From the NCBI GenBank assembly GCA_029246415.1, contig JAQWNF010000003.1, positions 1 to 64,000 of the forward strand: a DNA stretch of 64,000 nucleotides, written 5' to 3'. Positions 32,446 to 42,057 of the stretch are shown here, piece after piece (position 1 is the stretch's first letter; each line of letters opens with the position of its first letter). Source of the DNA: Glaciecola sp. (lineage in GTDB: Bacteria; Pseudomonadota; Gammaproteobacteria; Enterobacterales; Alteromonadaceae). The notes beneath the pieces are model-generated. The model did not search any database. It had not been told where the DNA came from and worked only from the letters and a program-made list of their open reading frames with translations. The translations under genes and the position numbers were made by a program.

Positions 32446-33294
32446 TTATTTTGTGATCGCATTGACTGTTTTTGTAATATCGATGTGCTGAGTTGATTCG
32501 ATAAACCCAATTGAAAAACGCTGAGGGGTATTGAGGTATTTGTTCTTTTCACTGCGTCCAAAACCTAGGACCGTCATGTAGGGGCGGCTAACATAATTAT
32601 CTGGATGTTGGTCATCTTCATGGTGCAATACATAGAGCATACGCGAACTGTTTGTATCGCCAAAGGCAAACCATTCTGGTGCAGGTAAATCGCCTAAAAA
32701 GGATTCATTAATTGGGTGTGACTTTGAATCGATGGATGCATACCAGAAATCACTTTCATCCATATTACCATTGGGCACGCCTTCAAATTGCACCCAGTAG
32801 TTATATCCAGCACTGACTTGGGTCATAGTAAAATCGAGTCTATCGCGATAAAAGTCATATTGACCGATCCACTTACCATTTGCTGAAGTAACATCAATTC
32901 GAATATGTTGCGGGGTATCAATGACAATATTTGTAGCAGCTAGGTCGGTTTTGGCATTCATTGCATGAAAATAATTGCCATCTTGTCTATGAACGGCATT
33001 AGGAAAACCGCGATATTCACCTTTCCAACCTGAGCCGGGGGTATTATTAAAACCTATCCAATCCACGCCATCAGCATCGAGCATACTCGATAAACCGCCA
33101 CCGGTTTTTTCTAAATAAAATGTCGCATTATCTATCTCAACAATAAACGCAGGTAAATTGCCAGCAGACTCATCGAAACCATCTGTTAGTTGTATACTTC
33201 TTTGAGAACTACAAGAGACTAGACCTAAACTTAAGCAAATCGCTGTGGCTAGTGGCGCTAGTCTGTTAAATGAAGGTTTAGGTGTAAATATCAT
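32446..33294 (-). CDS. Lipoprotein of unknown function in carbohydrate operon
   Basis: Lipobox LVSC at the end of a signal sequence; FYLEKTGGGLSSMLDADGVDWIGF...GEYRGFPN. Confidence 0.65.
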   Translation of the reverse strand: MIFTPKPSFNRLAPLATAICLSLGLVSCSSQRSIQLTDGFDESAGNLPAFIVEIDNATFYLEKTGGGLSSMLDADGVDWIGFNNTPGSGWKGEYRGFPNAVHRQDGNYFHAMNAKTDLAATNIVIDTPQHIRIDVTSANGKWIGQYDFYRDRLDFTMTQVSAGYNYWVQFEGVPNGNMDESDFWYASIDSKSHPINESFLGDLPAPEWFAFGDTNSSRMLYVLHHEDDQHPDNYVSRPYMTVLGFGRSEKNKYLNTPQRFSIGFIESTQHIDITKTVNAITK

Positions 33295-33297
33295 GAT

Positions 33298-35049
33298 TTA
33301 TATAGTCCTTTGGCGAGCACTGCGCTTTAATAATAAACCTATAGTGAGGATAGTCATAGCACAGCCAACAAATACGAGCCTGCCCCATAATGGATTTGGG
33401 ATCAAACACATCAATAATACACCGACGCCCATTATCAGCACCATAGCGCCGAGCTTATCCCGCTGATGACGGTCATAATCGCCTTGTTCAGCATCGGCTA
33501 TAAACGGTGTTTCGACATCGTTAAAGAAGGCTTCACGTTCTACTCGATATTCATCTGTGGCTTCGTTATAAAACAATGTTGTCGAACAGAAAAATCCTGC
33601 TGTAATGACTAAATGCGCTGCAATAGTGATCATTAAGTTGAGATCGATATATTCACGGCGGGTTAATGCTTGATCCAATCCGATGATGTCGGCAAAGACA
33701 TTTGGCGTAAATACATTCATCACAAACCAAGACACAAACAACCCTAATGCAACTGTTACCCATGGTGCCCATTTAGGAGTTTTTTGGATAAACAAGCCAA
33801 AGATCAATGGAATTAAAAGTGGTACTTGGATCATTGTTGACACGCTCATCATCAATTCAAACAAGCTTAACTGTGTGAGTGACTTAAAGAACAACGCCAC
33901 GACGATGACCAAAATACCACTGATAAAACTAATTAAGCGACTGACCTTAAGTAAATGCTTATCATCCACGTATTGTTTGCGTTGGCTTAACCAAGGCTGA
34001 TAGATACTGCGGACAAAAATACCTGCATTTTTGTTGAGTGCCGAATCCATTGAAGACATAGAGGCGGCAAATAAGCCAGCGAGTAATAAGCCTACAGTAC
34101 CTATTGGCATTGCGTTTCGGGTAAATACCAAATACACGGCATCAGCAGCTTTGTTGCCTAACTCTGGATAAGCTGCTGCTGCATCTGGATATAAAATGGC
34201 TGCCGCCCAAGGCGGGATAAACCAAATAATACTGCCTGCCGCCATTAATATCATAGCTAGTAGTGCAGCTTTGCGGGCATTGTCAGAATCTTTGGCATTT
34301 AAAAATCGGAATGAATCATGGATGTTCATGATTGTTATCAGTTGTTTAGCTAAAAAAAACACAAATGTACCAACTAATAATACACCATAGTTCATATCTG
34401 GACCCATCATAAAATCAGAAGGGAACTGAGTGACTAGGGCGACGGGGCCGCCAACTTTTATTAGAGCAACTATGGCACAGGCAATCGAAATGACTGCCAC
34501 AATCAAAGTTTGTACAAAGTCTGATGCGACCACGCCCCATGCACCAGATAACACTGATACGAACAATACCGCGAGACCTGTCGCGATAATTGTGACACTG
34601 ATATCTGCATCGAATACTACGCTGGTAAAGACTCCTAATGCATTAAGCCACACGCCTGCGTTGATAAAACTAAAGACAATTAATGCCCAAGCAAAGAATG
34701 TTTCATTGCTGCGACCAAAGCGGCGTTTAATACCTTCTGTTGGCGTATCGACACGCATTTGCCTAAAACGAGCGGAGAAATATGCCCAGCCACAAAAATA
34801 TGCAAAGGTATTGGCAAAAAAGACTAAACTAATCGAAAAGCCATCAGTGAAAGCTTTACCAGCAGCTCCAGTAAACGTCCAAGCTGAAAATTGTGCCATA
34901 AACGCAGTTGAACCAACCATCCACCACAACATCCGACCGCCGCCACGAAAATAGTCACTGGTCGAGTTTTTCGCCATTTTAGAAAAGGCAAATCCGATTC
35001 CAAGGATCAGTAAAAAGTATCCTACAATGACTATGTATTCATAAAACAT
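33298..35049 (-). CDS. Sodium:solute symporter (SSS) family transporter
   Basis: FRGGGRMLWWMVGSTAFMAQFSAWTFTGAAGKAF; about 13 hydrophobic segments. Confidence 0.9.
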   Translation of the reverse strand: MFYEYIVIVGYFLLILGIGFAFSKMAKNSTSDYFRGGGRMLWWMVGSTAFMAQFSAWTFTGAAGKAFTDGFSISLVFFANTFAYFCGWAYFSARFRQMRVDTPTEGIKRRFGRSNETFFAWALIVFSFINAGVWLNALGVFTSVVFDADISVTIIATGLAVLFVSVLSGAWGVVASDFVQTLIVAVISIACAIVALIKVGGPVALVTQFPSDFMMGPDMNYGVLLVGTFVFFLAKQLITIMNIHDSFRFLNAKDSDNARKAALLAMILMAAGSIIWFIPPWAAAILYPDAAAAYPELGNKAADAVYLVFTRNAMPIGTVGLLLAGLFAASMSSMDSALNKNAGIFVRSIYQPWLSQRKQYVDDKHLLKVSRLISFISGILVIVVALFFKSLTQLSLFELMMSVSTMIQVPLLIPLIFGLFIQKTPKWAPWVTVALGLFVSWFVMNVFTPNVFADIIGLDQALTRREYIDLNLMITIAAHLVITAGFFCSTTLFYNEATDEYRVEREAFFNDVETPFIADAEQGDYDRHQRDKLGAMVLIMGVGVLLMCLIPNPLWGRLVFVGCAMTILTIGLLLKRSARQRTI

Positions 35050-35060
35050 GAAGAACCCTT

Positions 35061-36197
35061 TTATTGCAGATGGCTAACATCAACCCAATTATCATTTTTG
35101 CGGAGCAAGTCTATTAATTGTTGATACTGCGCACCTTCTTTGAAGGTTTGATAAGGTTCGACGGGTTCACCTTGAATATCTTTGACTAATTTATTGATCA
35201 AGTAGCGCCAATTACGTTCTGTATCGCCTTTTACAGTCGGGATCCCTGCTACAATATCATCGGGTAATGCACGCTCAATCCACTCGCCATTTTTATAAGT
35301 GTAAAGCGGACCACTCGCGTAGTGACCTTTAATATAAATTGCTCCTTTACTGCCATAAATCACGACATGGTCTTCGTTGAACCTAGGGTGCAGACCACCG
35401 TGTTTAAATAGCACCGATACAGGTTTAGCCGCAAACGGACTGGCTAATTGTGCTAGTACGGTATACGACCACTCTACATTGGACTCGCCCCATTTTAGTT
35501 CGGGGTCATTGAGATCAGAGGGAATAAAGTCACGACGCGTTTTAAAATTATGCACTCCATCGACAATAGGGGCCTTACCCAGATCATCACGTACTTCGCC
35601 CATAATCGATAGAATTTTTTCGCCAACGATGGAGGTCACAATAGATAATTTATGGGTAAAATTGTTGTTTAAGCGGCCACCGCCATCTTCTTTACGATGT
35701 GACCAACCGAACGGAATATCTCGTTCGAGGTTAAAATGAGAAATGCATTCTACTTCTAACGGCTCACCAATTATCCCTTCACTGACTAAGCGTTTGGCAT
35801 GAATGACATCAGGCATATAGCGAAAACTGGAAGCAAAGGCGGTTTTGACTTGTTTGGCGACGGCTAATTCGTAGAGTGCTTGGGCGCTAGCACCTTCCTC
35901 CGTTAAGGGTTTGTCACTAAATACGTGGCAACCAAATTCAATGGCTTGGCGAATAGGCGTTTCATGTGCGCCGCCTGGAGTGGCGATAGACACCACATCC
36001 GGTTGACAGTCAATTAAGGCTTGTGCCCAATCAGTGCCAGCATAAGGGATCTGCATATCTGCGGCTACTTGTTCCACGACACTTGGCGTGCGGCCAACAA
36101 TACCTACGACTTCGACACCAACATAGCGAAAGGCTTCTGCATGACCTTGTCCAGCAAAGCCGGTACCATGAATTAATACACGTAATTTTTTACTCAT
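35061..36197 (-). CDS. Gfo/Idh/MocA family oxidoreductase
   Basis: Rossmann GTGFAGQGHAEAF, VSIATPGGAHETPI, FSDKPLTEEG (EKP-like). Confidence 0.9.
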   Translation of the reverse strand: MSKKLRVLIHGTGFAGQGHAEAFRYVGVEVVGIVGRTPSVVEQVAADMQIPYAGTDWAQALIDCQPDVVSIATPGGAHETPIRQAIEFGCHVFSDKPLTEEGASAQALYELAVAKQVKTAFASSFRYMPDVIHAKRLVSEGIIGEPLEVECISHFNLERDIPFGWSHRKEDGGGRLNNNFTHKLSIVTSIVGEKILSIMGEVRDDLGKAPIVDGVHNFKTRRDFIPSDLNDPELKWGESNVEWSYTVLAQLASPFAAKPVSVLFKHGGLHPRFNEDHVVIYGSKGAIYIKGHYASGPLYTYKNGEWIERALPDDIVAGIPTVKGDTERNWRYLINKLVKDIQGEPVEPYQTFKEGAQYQQLIDLLRKNDNWVDVSHLQ

Positions 36198-36234
36198 AAT
36201 GGTTTTTCCAATATTAATTTAATGACGCTGGTGG

Positions 36235-37452
36235 TTACCAGTTCCATAAAGTGCCGTCTTCTAATCGACTGACAGGTAAATAAGAGCGTTTGTAAGGATA
36301 TTGTTGTGCTGCCGTTTCATCAAAGTCTACGCCTAATCCAGGAGCTTCACTCACATATGCCATGCCGTCACTCACGGTGACAGTAGAGGTAAATATTTGT
36401 TTTACTTGTTCATTACCCAATCCAACAAACTCTTGAATACCAAAATTAGGCGCCCAAGTATTGAGGTGCATATGAGCGGCAAAACAAATCGGTGACAGAT
36501 CGGGCGCACCATGGGGCGCGGTTTTAACATTATAAATATTGGCAAAATCACCTATTCTGCGTAATGCGGTAATGCCACCTGCATGGGTCGCTGCGACACG
36601 AATGTAATCAATCAGTTGATTTTGGATCAGGTCTTTACAATCCCAGATGGTGTTATACGTTTCGCCAATCGCTAATGGGGTCGTCGTGTGTTGGCGAATG
36701 ATCTTGTAGCTATCTTGATTTTCGGCGATGGATGCATCTTCTAAAAATAGTAAATCATAGGGTTCGAGCAATTTACCTAAACGTGCTGATTCGATGGGAG
36801 TTAAGCGACTATGCACATCATGTAATAAGTGGATGTCGTTACCAAAGCGCTCGCGTGCTTGCTTAAACAGCTCAACGACAAGATTAAAATATTTCTTAGT
36901 TGACCATTGTTCTTCTGGTGGAAGCGGGCGGTTACCTTGTAATTCGTAGTAGTCTTTTTTATCGCCTAACACGCCATACGTGACAGGTAGACCTGGGATG
37001 GCAGATTGCAACCGGATTGCTTTATAGCCTTGATCTATAAGCTGTGCGGCTTTATCTAACGTATCTGCAATATTTTCGCCACTAGCATGAGCATACAAGG
37101 TCACGCCTTGACGACTTTTACCACCCAGTAATTGGTAAACCGGTAAGCCAGCAGCTTTCCCTTTGATATCCCACAACGCCATATCGATTGCGGCGATGGC
37201 AGCGAGGTTAACCGCCCCTTTGCGCCAGTACACGCCTTTGTATAAATACTGCCAAATGTCTTCGATGGCATGCGCATCACGACCGATTAAACAAGGTGCG
37301 ACATGTTCTTCTAAATAGGTCACTACGGCCATTTCACGACCATTTAATGTGGCATCACCGATGCCATAAATACCCGCATCGGTATGGATTTTTACGGTGA
37401 CAAAGTTTCTGCCTGGGCTACAGACAAACACCTTAATGGCTGTGATTTTCAA
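36235..37452 (-). CDS. Enolase-superfamily D-mannonate dehydratase (ManD/RspA-like)
   Basis: [83 protein letters not shown]. Confidence 0.9.
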   Translation of the reverse strand: MKITAIKVFVCSPGRNFVTVKIHTDAGIYGIGDATLNGREMAVVTYLEEHVAPCLIGRDAHAIEDIWQYLYKGVYWRKGAVNLAAIAAIDMALWDIKGKAAGLPVYQLLGGKSRQGVTLYAHASGENIADTLDKAAQLIDQGYKAIRLQSAIPGLPVTYGVLGDKKDYYELQGNRPLPPEEQWSTKKYFNLVVELFKQARERFGNDIHLLHDVHSRLTPIESARLGKLLEPYDLLFLEDASIAENQDSYKIIRQHTTTPLAIGETYNTIWDCKDLIQNQLIDYIRVAATHAGGITALRRIGDFANIYNVKTAPHGAPDLSPICFAAHMHLNTWAPNFGIQEFVGLGNEQVKQIFTSTVTVSDGMAYVSEAPGLGVDFDETAAQQYPYKRSYLPVSRLEDGTLWNW

Positions 37453-37539
37453 CGTGAGGCCTCTTTATAATGATTCAATAGTGCGGGAATAGTTTGCAAA
37501 TAGTGCTGCAATAACGCGAAAATGCGGATTAAACAACTT

Positions 37540-37555
37540 ACTAAACCGGTTTAGT
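37540..37555. promoter_or_regulatory. 16-bp perfect palindrome ACTAAACCGGTTTAGT, candidate LacI-family operator
   Basis: In the divergent intergenic between ManD and the LacI regulator; CG-centred. Confidence 0.85.
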
Positions 37556-37624
37556 TGATAAATTTAGCATAATGTAGGATTATGTCAACATCGTAATGTT
37601 TACACTCCAACAGACTCTTTCTTA

Positions 37625-38635
37625 ATGGCAAAAGTAAAATTAATTGACGTGGCTCAATTAGCCGGTGTGTCGAAAAGCACTGTATCCCAATACTTGAATG
37701 GACGGTTTGAATACATGTCCAAAGAGACGCAAGCGCGTGTGCGAGCCGCGGTTGATCAACTGGATTTTGTACCGAATCCGATTGCCCGTAACCTCAAAGC
37801 GACCAAGACGAAAACTATTGGTGTGATAGTGCGTGATATTAGTGGTTTTTATACGAGTAAAGCCATTCGTGGTATTGATGATTATTGTAAAGCGCACGGC
37901 TATCATGCTGTGATTTACAATACGGATTTTGCCTCAGAGACTGAAGCGACCGCATTAACAGCGTTGTATCAGTTACGAGTCGATGGGATCATCATTGCCT
38001 CTTCAGGTAACAATCCTGCACTCATCGAACAATACATCCAAAAAGGTATGCCGATTGTGCAGTTTCAGTTAGAGCATGATGGCACTGAAAAAAACATCAT
38101 TATCTCTGATTACCAACAAGCTGCGTATGCTGCGACGGAATATTTGATTGAATTAGGGCACCGCAGGATTGGGTTTGTCACCCAAGATTTTAAACACGTG
38201 AAATCCAGAAATGAGCGCTATCAAGGTTATGTGGCGGCATTACACAAACATGGCATTGAGCAAGATCCTGCATTGATACAATATTGGGATCGGGAAACTG
38301 GCTTTGCGCACAGCATCCATCATATCTTACAACAAGGTGCGCCTAGTGTTTTGTTTACTCAGCATTTAGCTATTACTACTGAGCTGTTGACCGAACTTAA
38401 TGCAGCTGGAATTGTTATACCGCAAGACGTGTCATTATTGGGGTTTGATGAGATCCCTATGGCTGAGTTCTTCAAAGTTCCGATTACTGTGGTGCAACAA
38501 GAACCTTATCAAATTGGTCAAGAAGCCGCTAAATTACTTTTTAGTCTTGTCGATAAGCCAACCCAAGCAGCGCAACGCATTATGGTTGATTGCACCATGG
38601 TTAAGCGCGATTCTTGTCAAAAAATCACAGGTTAA
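37625..38635 (+). CDS. LacI-family transcriptional regulator
   Basis: VKLIDVAQLAGVSKSTVSQYLNGRFEYMSKETQARVRAAVDQLDFVPNPIARNLK. Confidence 0.95.
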   Translation: MAKVKLIDVAQLAGVSKSTVSQYLNGRFEYMSKETQARVRAAVDQLDFVPNPIARNLKATKTKTIGVIVRDISGFYTSKAIRGIDDYCKAHGYHAVIYNTDFASETEATALTALYQLRVDGIIIASSGNNPALIEQYIQKGMPIVQFQLEHDGTEKNIIISDYQQAAYAATEYLIELGHRRIGFVTQDFKHVKSRNERYQGYVAALHKHGIEQDPALIQYWDRETGFAHSIHHILQQGAPSVLFTQHLAITTELLTELNAAGIVIPQDVSLLGFDEIPMAEFFKVPITVVQQEPYQIGQEAAKLLFSLVDKPTQAAQRIMVDCTMVKRDSCQKITG

Positions 38636-38708
38636 TCATATAAATGCACTTTTCCTACACATTTATTGTATATGCTTTTGGTGTTATAGATTGTTATATT
38701 AAGTAGTC

Positions 38709-39204
38709 ATGAACATATCAAAAAAATTAACCCTATCATTTGTTGGCTTAACCAGCGTGATCCTACTTGCGACATTAGTGTTGACTCGTTGGAGTTTTGA
38801 ACGAGGCTTTACGGAGTTTTTGCATGCCCAAGAAATGGATCGTCTGAGTCGTATCGCTCAAGATATTACTACTGAGTATTTGACGGATGTTTCTGATATT
38901 AAGCAATATCAAAACATTTATGTAAATAAACAAAAGCTTGAGTGTTTAGTGCAAGGTAAACCGATTGAGTTAACTCAAGTAGAATTTAAACTGCTGTTTA
39001 CTTTGATGACTAAGCCGGGAAATGTGTATGCGCGTGAAATCTTAATGTCGCATAGTTATGATGATGGAAGAATTGTTAGTCATAGAACCATTGATAGCCA
39101 TATTAAAAATTTACGCAATAAAATTTACGCAATAAAATTACTTCAATAGATGCCACCAATAACCTGATACATTCTATTTACGGAGTAGGCTATAAAATCG
39201 AATG
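38709..39204 (+). pseudogene. Fused remnant of a BaeS-like histidine kinase N-terminus and BaeR-like response-regulator C-terminus, frameshifted by a 14-bp tandem duplication
   Basis: MNISKKLTLSFVGLTSVILLATLVLTRWSFERGF joined to LTQVEFKLLFTLMTKPGNVYAREILMSHSYDDGRIVSHRTIDSHIKNLRNKI; out-of-frame continuation ITSIDATNNLIHSIYGVGYKIE*. Confidence 0.88.
39108..39135. repeat. 14-bp tandem duplication AATTTACGCAATAA x2
   Basis: Read directly; displaces the response-regulator reading frame. Confidence 0.95.
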
Positions 39205-39237
39205 ATTTTCCCTGCGTTCTGACCTATTATTGCCCCT

Positions 39238-39561
39238 ATGAGCAAAACTACCAAAAAACTCGATAATAATGTCATCAAAGCCTTAACCATAGTTTGTGAG
39301 GCGGCTAAAGCACAAATCGATGGCTTTGTTTGGCTGACGCACACGGCAGATTACTCTCGCTTTCCAGGATCCTTGAAGATTATTTGTGTCTTTGCGACGG
39401 ATGCACAGATGACTCGAGCACAATCTCAAAGCGCGGATCAGCGCTTGATTCAAGACGTTCAACAAACCTTATTTAAGGCTGGGATATTGCTTAAAAACGC
39501 CAAGCAACATGTTACGTTCGACACTGAAGAATCTGGTGCTGAAGCAAGATGGCTAAACTAG
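39238..39561 (+). CDS. Conserved hypothetical protein
   Basis: Intact 107-aa ORF. Confidence 0.55.
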   Translation: MSKTTKKLDNNVIKALTIVCEAAKAQIDGFVWLTHTADYSRFPGSLKIICVFATDAQMTRAQSQSADQRLIQDVQQTLFKAGILLKNAKQHVTFDTEESGAEARWLN

Positions 39562-39633
39562 TAAGATCACGCTTATTAAAATTTGAACTATACTCATTAA
39601 CAAGATAAAAGTTAGATAGTAAGTTAGGATTTT

Positions 39634-40434
39634 TTGAACAATACAATAATACGCAATAATGTTAAGACTCTGGGTAACCCTAGTAACCCAACACTGATAC
39701 TCGCGCATGGCTTTGGTTGCGACCAAAATATGTGGCGCTTTATGCTGCCTGCTTTGCAAGAGAGTTTTTATTTACTGTTATTTGATTATGTCGGCTCTGG
39801 TCAGTCAAAGCTGGCTGATTATACAACTGAAAAATATTCTTCGTTAGACGGCTACGCTCAGGACATCATCGATATCATTGAAGCGTTAGAACTGCATGAT
39901 GTAACCATCGTTGGGCACTCCGTTAGTGCGACGGTAGCTGGCTTAGTTTCATTGCAGCTTCCTGAGGTTGTAAAGAAAATCATCATGATCTGCCCATCCC
40001 CTTGTTTTTTAAATGACCCGCCCGCTTATGAAGGGGGATTTGAGCGCAGTGATTTAGAAGAGTTATTAGGATTGATGGATAAAAACTACATTGGCTGGGC
40101 CAATTATCTTGCCCCATTAGTGATGGGGACAGCTAACTCTGCTGCGTTGATTGGGGAGCTTTCAGATAGTTTTTGTAGTACCGATCCGATTGTCGCGAAA
40201 ACATTTGCGCACACTACATTCTTTTCTGATTATCGCAATATGTTACCGCGCTTAACCCCTTCAACTTTAATACTACAAAGCCGTTCTGATAATCTTGCAG
40301 GCATCCATATTGGCCAATATATGCAACAACAAATCACGAACAGCGAACTACATATTGTAGAGGCACAAGGGCACTGTTTACACATGACTCATTACGACGA
40401 TATAGCTCCTATGATATTAGCGTTTCTTGAGTAG
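39634..40434 (+). CDS. RsbQ-like alpha/beta hydrolase
   Basis: TTG start; HGFGCDQNMWRF, GHSVSAT nucleophile elbow, SRSDNLA, GHCLHM. Confidence 0.88.
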   Translation: MNNTIIRNNVKTLGNPSNPTLILAHGFGCDQNMWRFMLPALQESFYLLLFDYVGSGQSKLADYTTEKYSSLDGYAQDIIDIIEALELHDVTIVGHSVSATVAGLVSLQLPEVVKKIIMICPSPCFLNDPPAYEGGFERSDLEELLGLMDKNYIGWANYLAPLVMGTANSAALIGELSDSFCSTDPIVAKTFAHTTFFSDYRNMLPRLTPSTLILQSRSDNLAGIHIGQYMQQQITNSELHIVEAQGHCLHMTHYDDIAPMILAFLE

Positions 40435-40440
40435 ATAAAC

Positions 40441-41340
40441 GTGGATCCGTTAGACTTTCAAGTCGTGCAGTCATGGTTTGATGAATTTAATTCAGGTCAT
40501 CTTATTCTAGATAAAGACCGTAATATTGTTTTTTGTAATCAGTATGTGGAGCAGTTACATCACTCTCAACCTAGCGATATGTTACATAAACCGATTGCGA
40601 ATTTTTTAAGTAAAGCATCGATTATATTTCTAGATACCTATATTTACCCAATGTTGTTAACTGAACCGATCTATTCAGAAGGACAAATGTCATGGATTGA
40701 TGGTGCAGGAGTTAGCATACCGATAGTAGTGAATATTAAACTGGCTGAAAACGGATCATCTTTATGGTCATTATATGTTTGTATTAACCGAGATAAATTA
40801 CACGATGAATTGATTCAAACGCGCGATAAGCTAGTCCACCAAACCAAAAATTTATATGCATTAGCAACGACTGATTCATTAACGGGGCTATTAAATCGTC
40901 GAGAGTTATTGGCTCAAGCTCAAATAATTACGGCTCATGCAAAGCGTAACCAATCAACCTATGCAGTGCTTGCGCTTGATGTGGATCATTTTAAACAAGT
41001 CAACGATACGTATGGCCATCAAATTGGGGATGATGTACTAGTGTCATTAGCCGATTCACTAACAGGCAATTTAAGAATCAATGACCTAGTGGCTCGGGTC
41101 GGCGGTGAAGAGTTTTTGGTTGTAATTTGTGATATTAATGTGGATGATGCGTTTGAAATAGCTGAAAAAATAAGACTGAATATCGCTTCTTGTCTTCTTA
41201 ACGATATAGCTGTGACAGTCAGTATTGGAGTTGGATTATCTCAAGCTAATTATTCATTTACTGACGTATGGAAACACGCAGATATCGCGCTTTATCAAGC
41301 CAAAAATAATGGACGCAATCAAACAATCATCGCGCAATAG
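40441..41340 (+). CDS. PAS domain diguanylate cyclase
   Basis: N-terminal PAS-like region, DSLTGLLNRREL, RVGGEEFLVV. Confidence 0.9.
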   Translation: MDPLDFQVVQSWFDEFNSGHLILDKDRNIVFCNQYVEQLHHSQPSDMLHKPIANFLSKASIIFLDTYIYPMLLTEPIYSEGQMSWIDGAGVSIPIVVNIKLAENGSSLWSLYVCINRDKLHDELIQTRDKLVHQTKNLYALATTDSLTGLLNRRELLAQAQIITAHAKRNQSTYAVLALDVDHFKQVNDTYGHQIGDDVLVSLADSLTGNLRINDLVARVGGEEFLVVICDINVDDAFEIAEKIRLNIASCLLNDIAVTVSIGVGLSQANYSFTDVWKHADIALYQAKNNGRNQTIIAQ

Positions 41341-41348
41341 GAATTACC

Positions 41349-42017
41349 ATGCTCAACATGGATTTTGCTCAACAACTTGTTATCAATACCCAAGCGCAGC
41401 CTTGGCTACCAAGTCCTATGACTGGGGTAGATCGGAAACCACTGGCCCGCGAAGATGTTGAGTCAGGTCATGCTACTAGTATTGTGCGCTATGCTCCTAA
41501 CTCACATTTCAATACGCATACACACCCGAAAGGGGAAGAGATATTAGTGTTGGCAGGGGTGTTTAGTGATGAGCATGGAGATTATCCTGCCGGTACTTAT
41601 TTGCGTAATCCTCCAGGTTCAACACACGCACCATTTAGTACAGATGGGTGTGAGCTATTCGTTAAATTATGTCAATTTGCTGCGGACGATATGGCAACGG
41701 TAAGAATCGATACGAATACTACCGCATGGTTACCTGGGCAAGGAGGTTTGCAAGTCATGCCCTTACATCAACACCATAGTGAGCATGGCAATGAAGGCTG
41801 TGCGCTGGTTAAATGGCCTGCTGGTGAGCGTTTTCAACCTCATCGGCATTTTGGTGGAGAAGAGATATACGTGATTTCAGGAACCTTTATGGATGAACAC
41901 GGTGCTTATCCTCAAGGCAGTTGGCTGCGCAGCCCACACATGAGCGCACATCATCCCTTTGTCGAAGAAGAAACGGTTATATGGGTTAAAACCGGTCACT
42001 TATTGTTGCTTGACTAA
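41349..42017 (+). CDS. ChrR-like double cupin protein
   Basis: Two cupin repeats HTHPKGEEILVLAGVFSDEHGDYPAGTYLR and HRHFGGEEIYVISGTFMDEHGAYPQGSWLR. Confidence 0.85.
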   Translation: MLNMDFAQQLVINTQAQPWLPSPMTGVDRKPLAREDVESGHATSIVRYAPNSHFNTHTHPKGEEILVLAGVFSDEHGDYPAGTYLRNPPGSTHAPFSTDGCELFVKLCQFAADDMATVRIDTNTTAWLPGQGGLQVMPLHQHHSEHGNEGCALVKWPAGERFQPHRHFGGEEIYVISGTFMDEHGAYPQGSWLRSPHMSAHHPFVEEETVIWVKTGHLLLLD

Positions 42018-42057
42018 GCAGCGGTGCTTGCTGAACCGGCGGGCTGGCGCGCAAAAT

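Noticed and set aside
34430-34954. 174-aa plus-strand ORF opposite the SSS symporter
   Set aside because: Antisense of a TM-rich gene; Thr/Asn-rich composition is the expected mirror of hydrophobic codons.
38709-39149. Reading the 146-aa ORF as a functional ToxR/CadC-like membrane-bound regulator
   Set aside because: Domain order is TM then winged helix with only one TM helix, and the winged-helix end is frameshifted; decay is the simpler reading.
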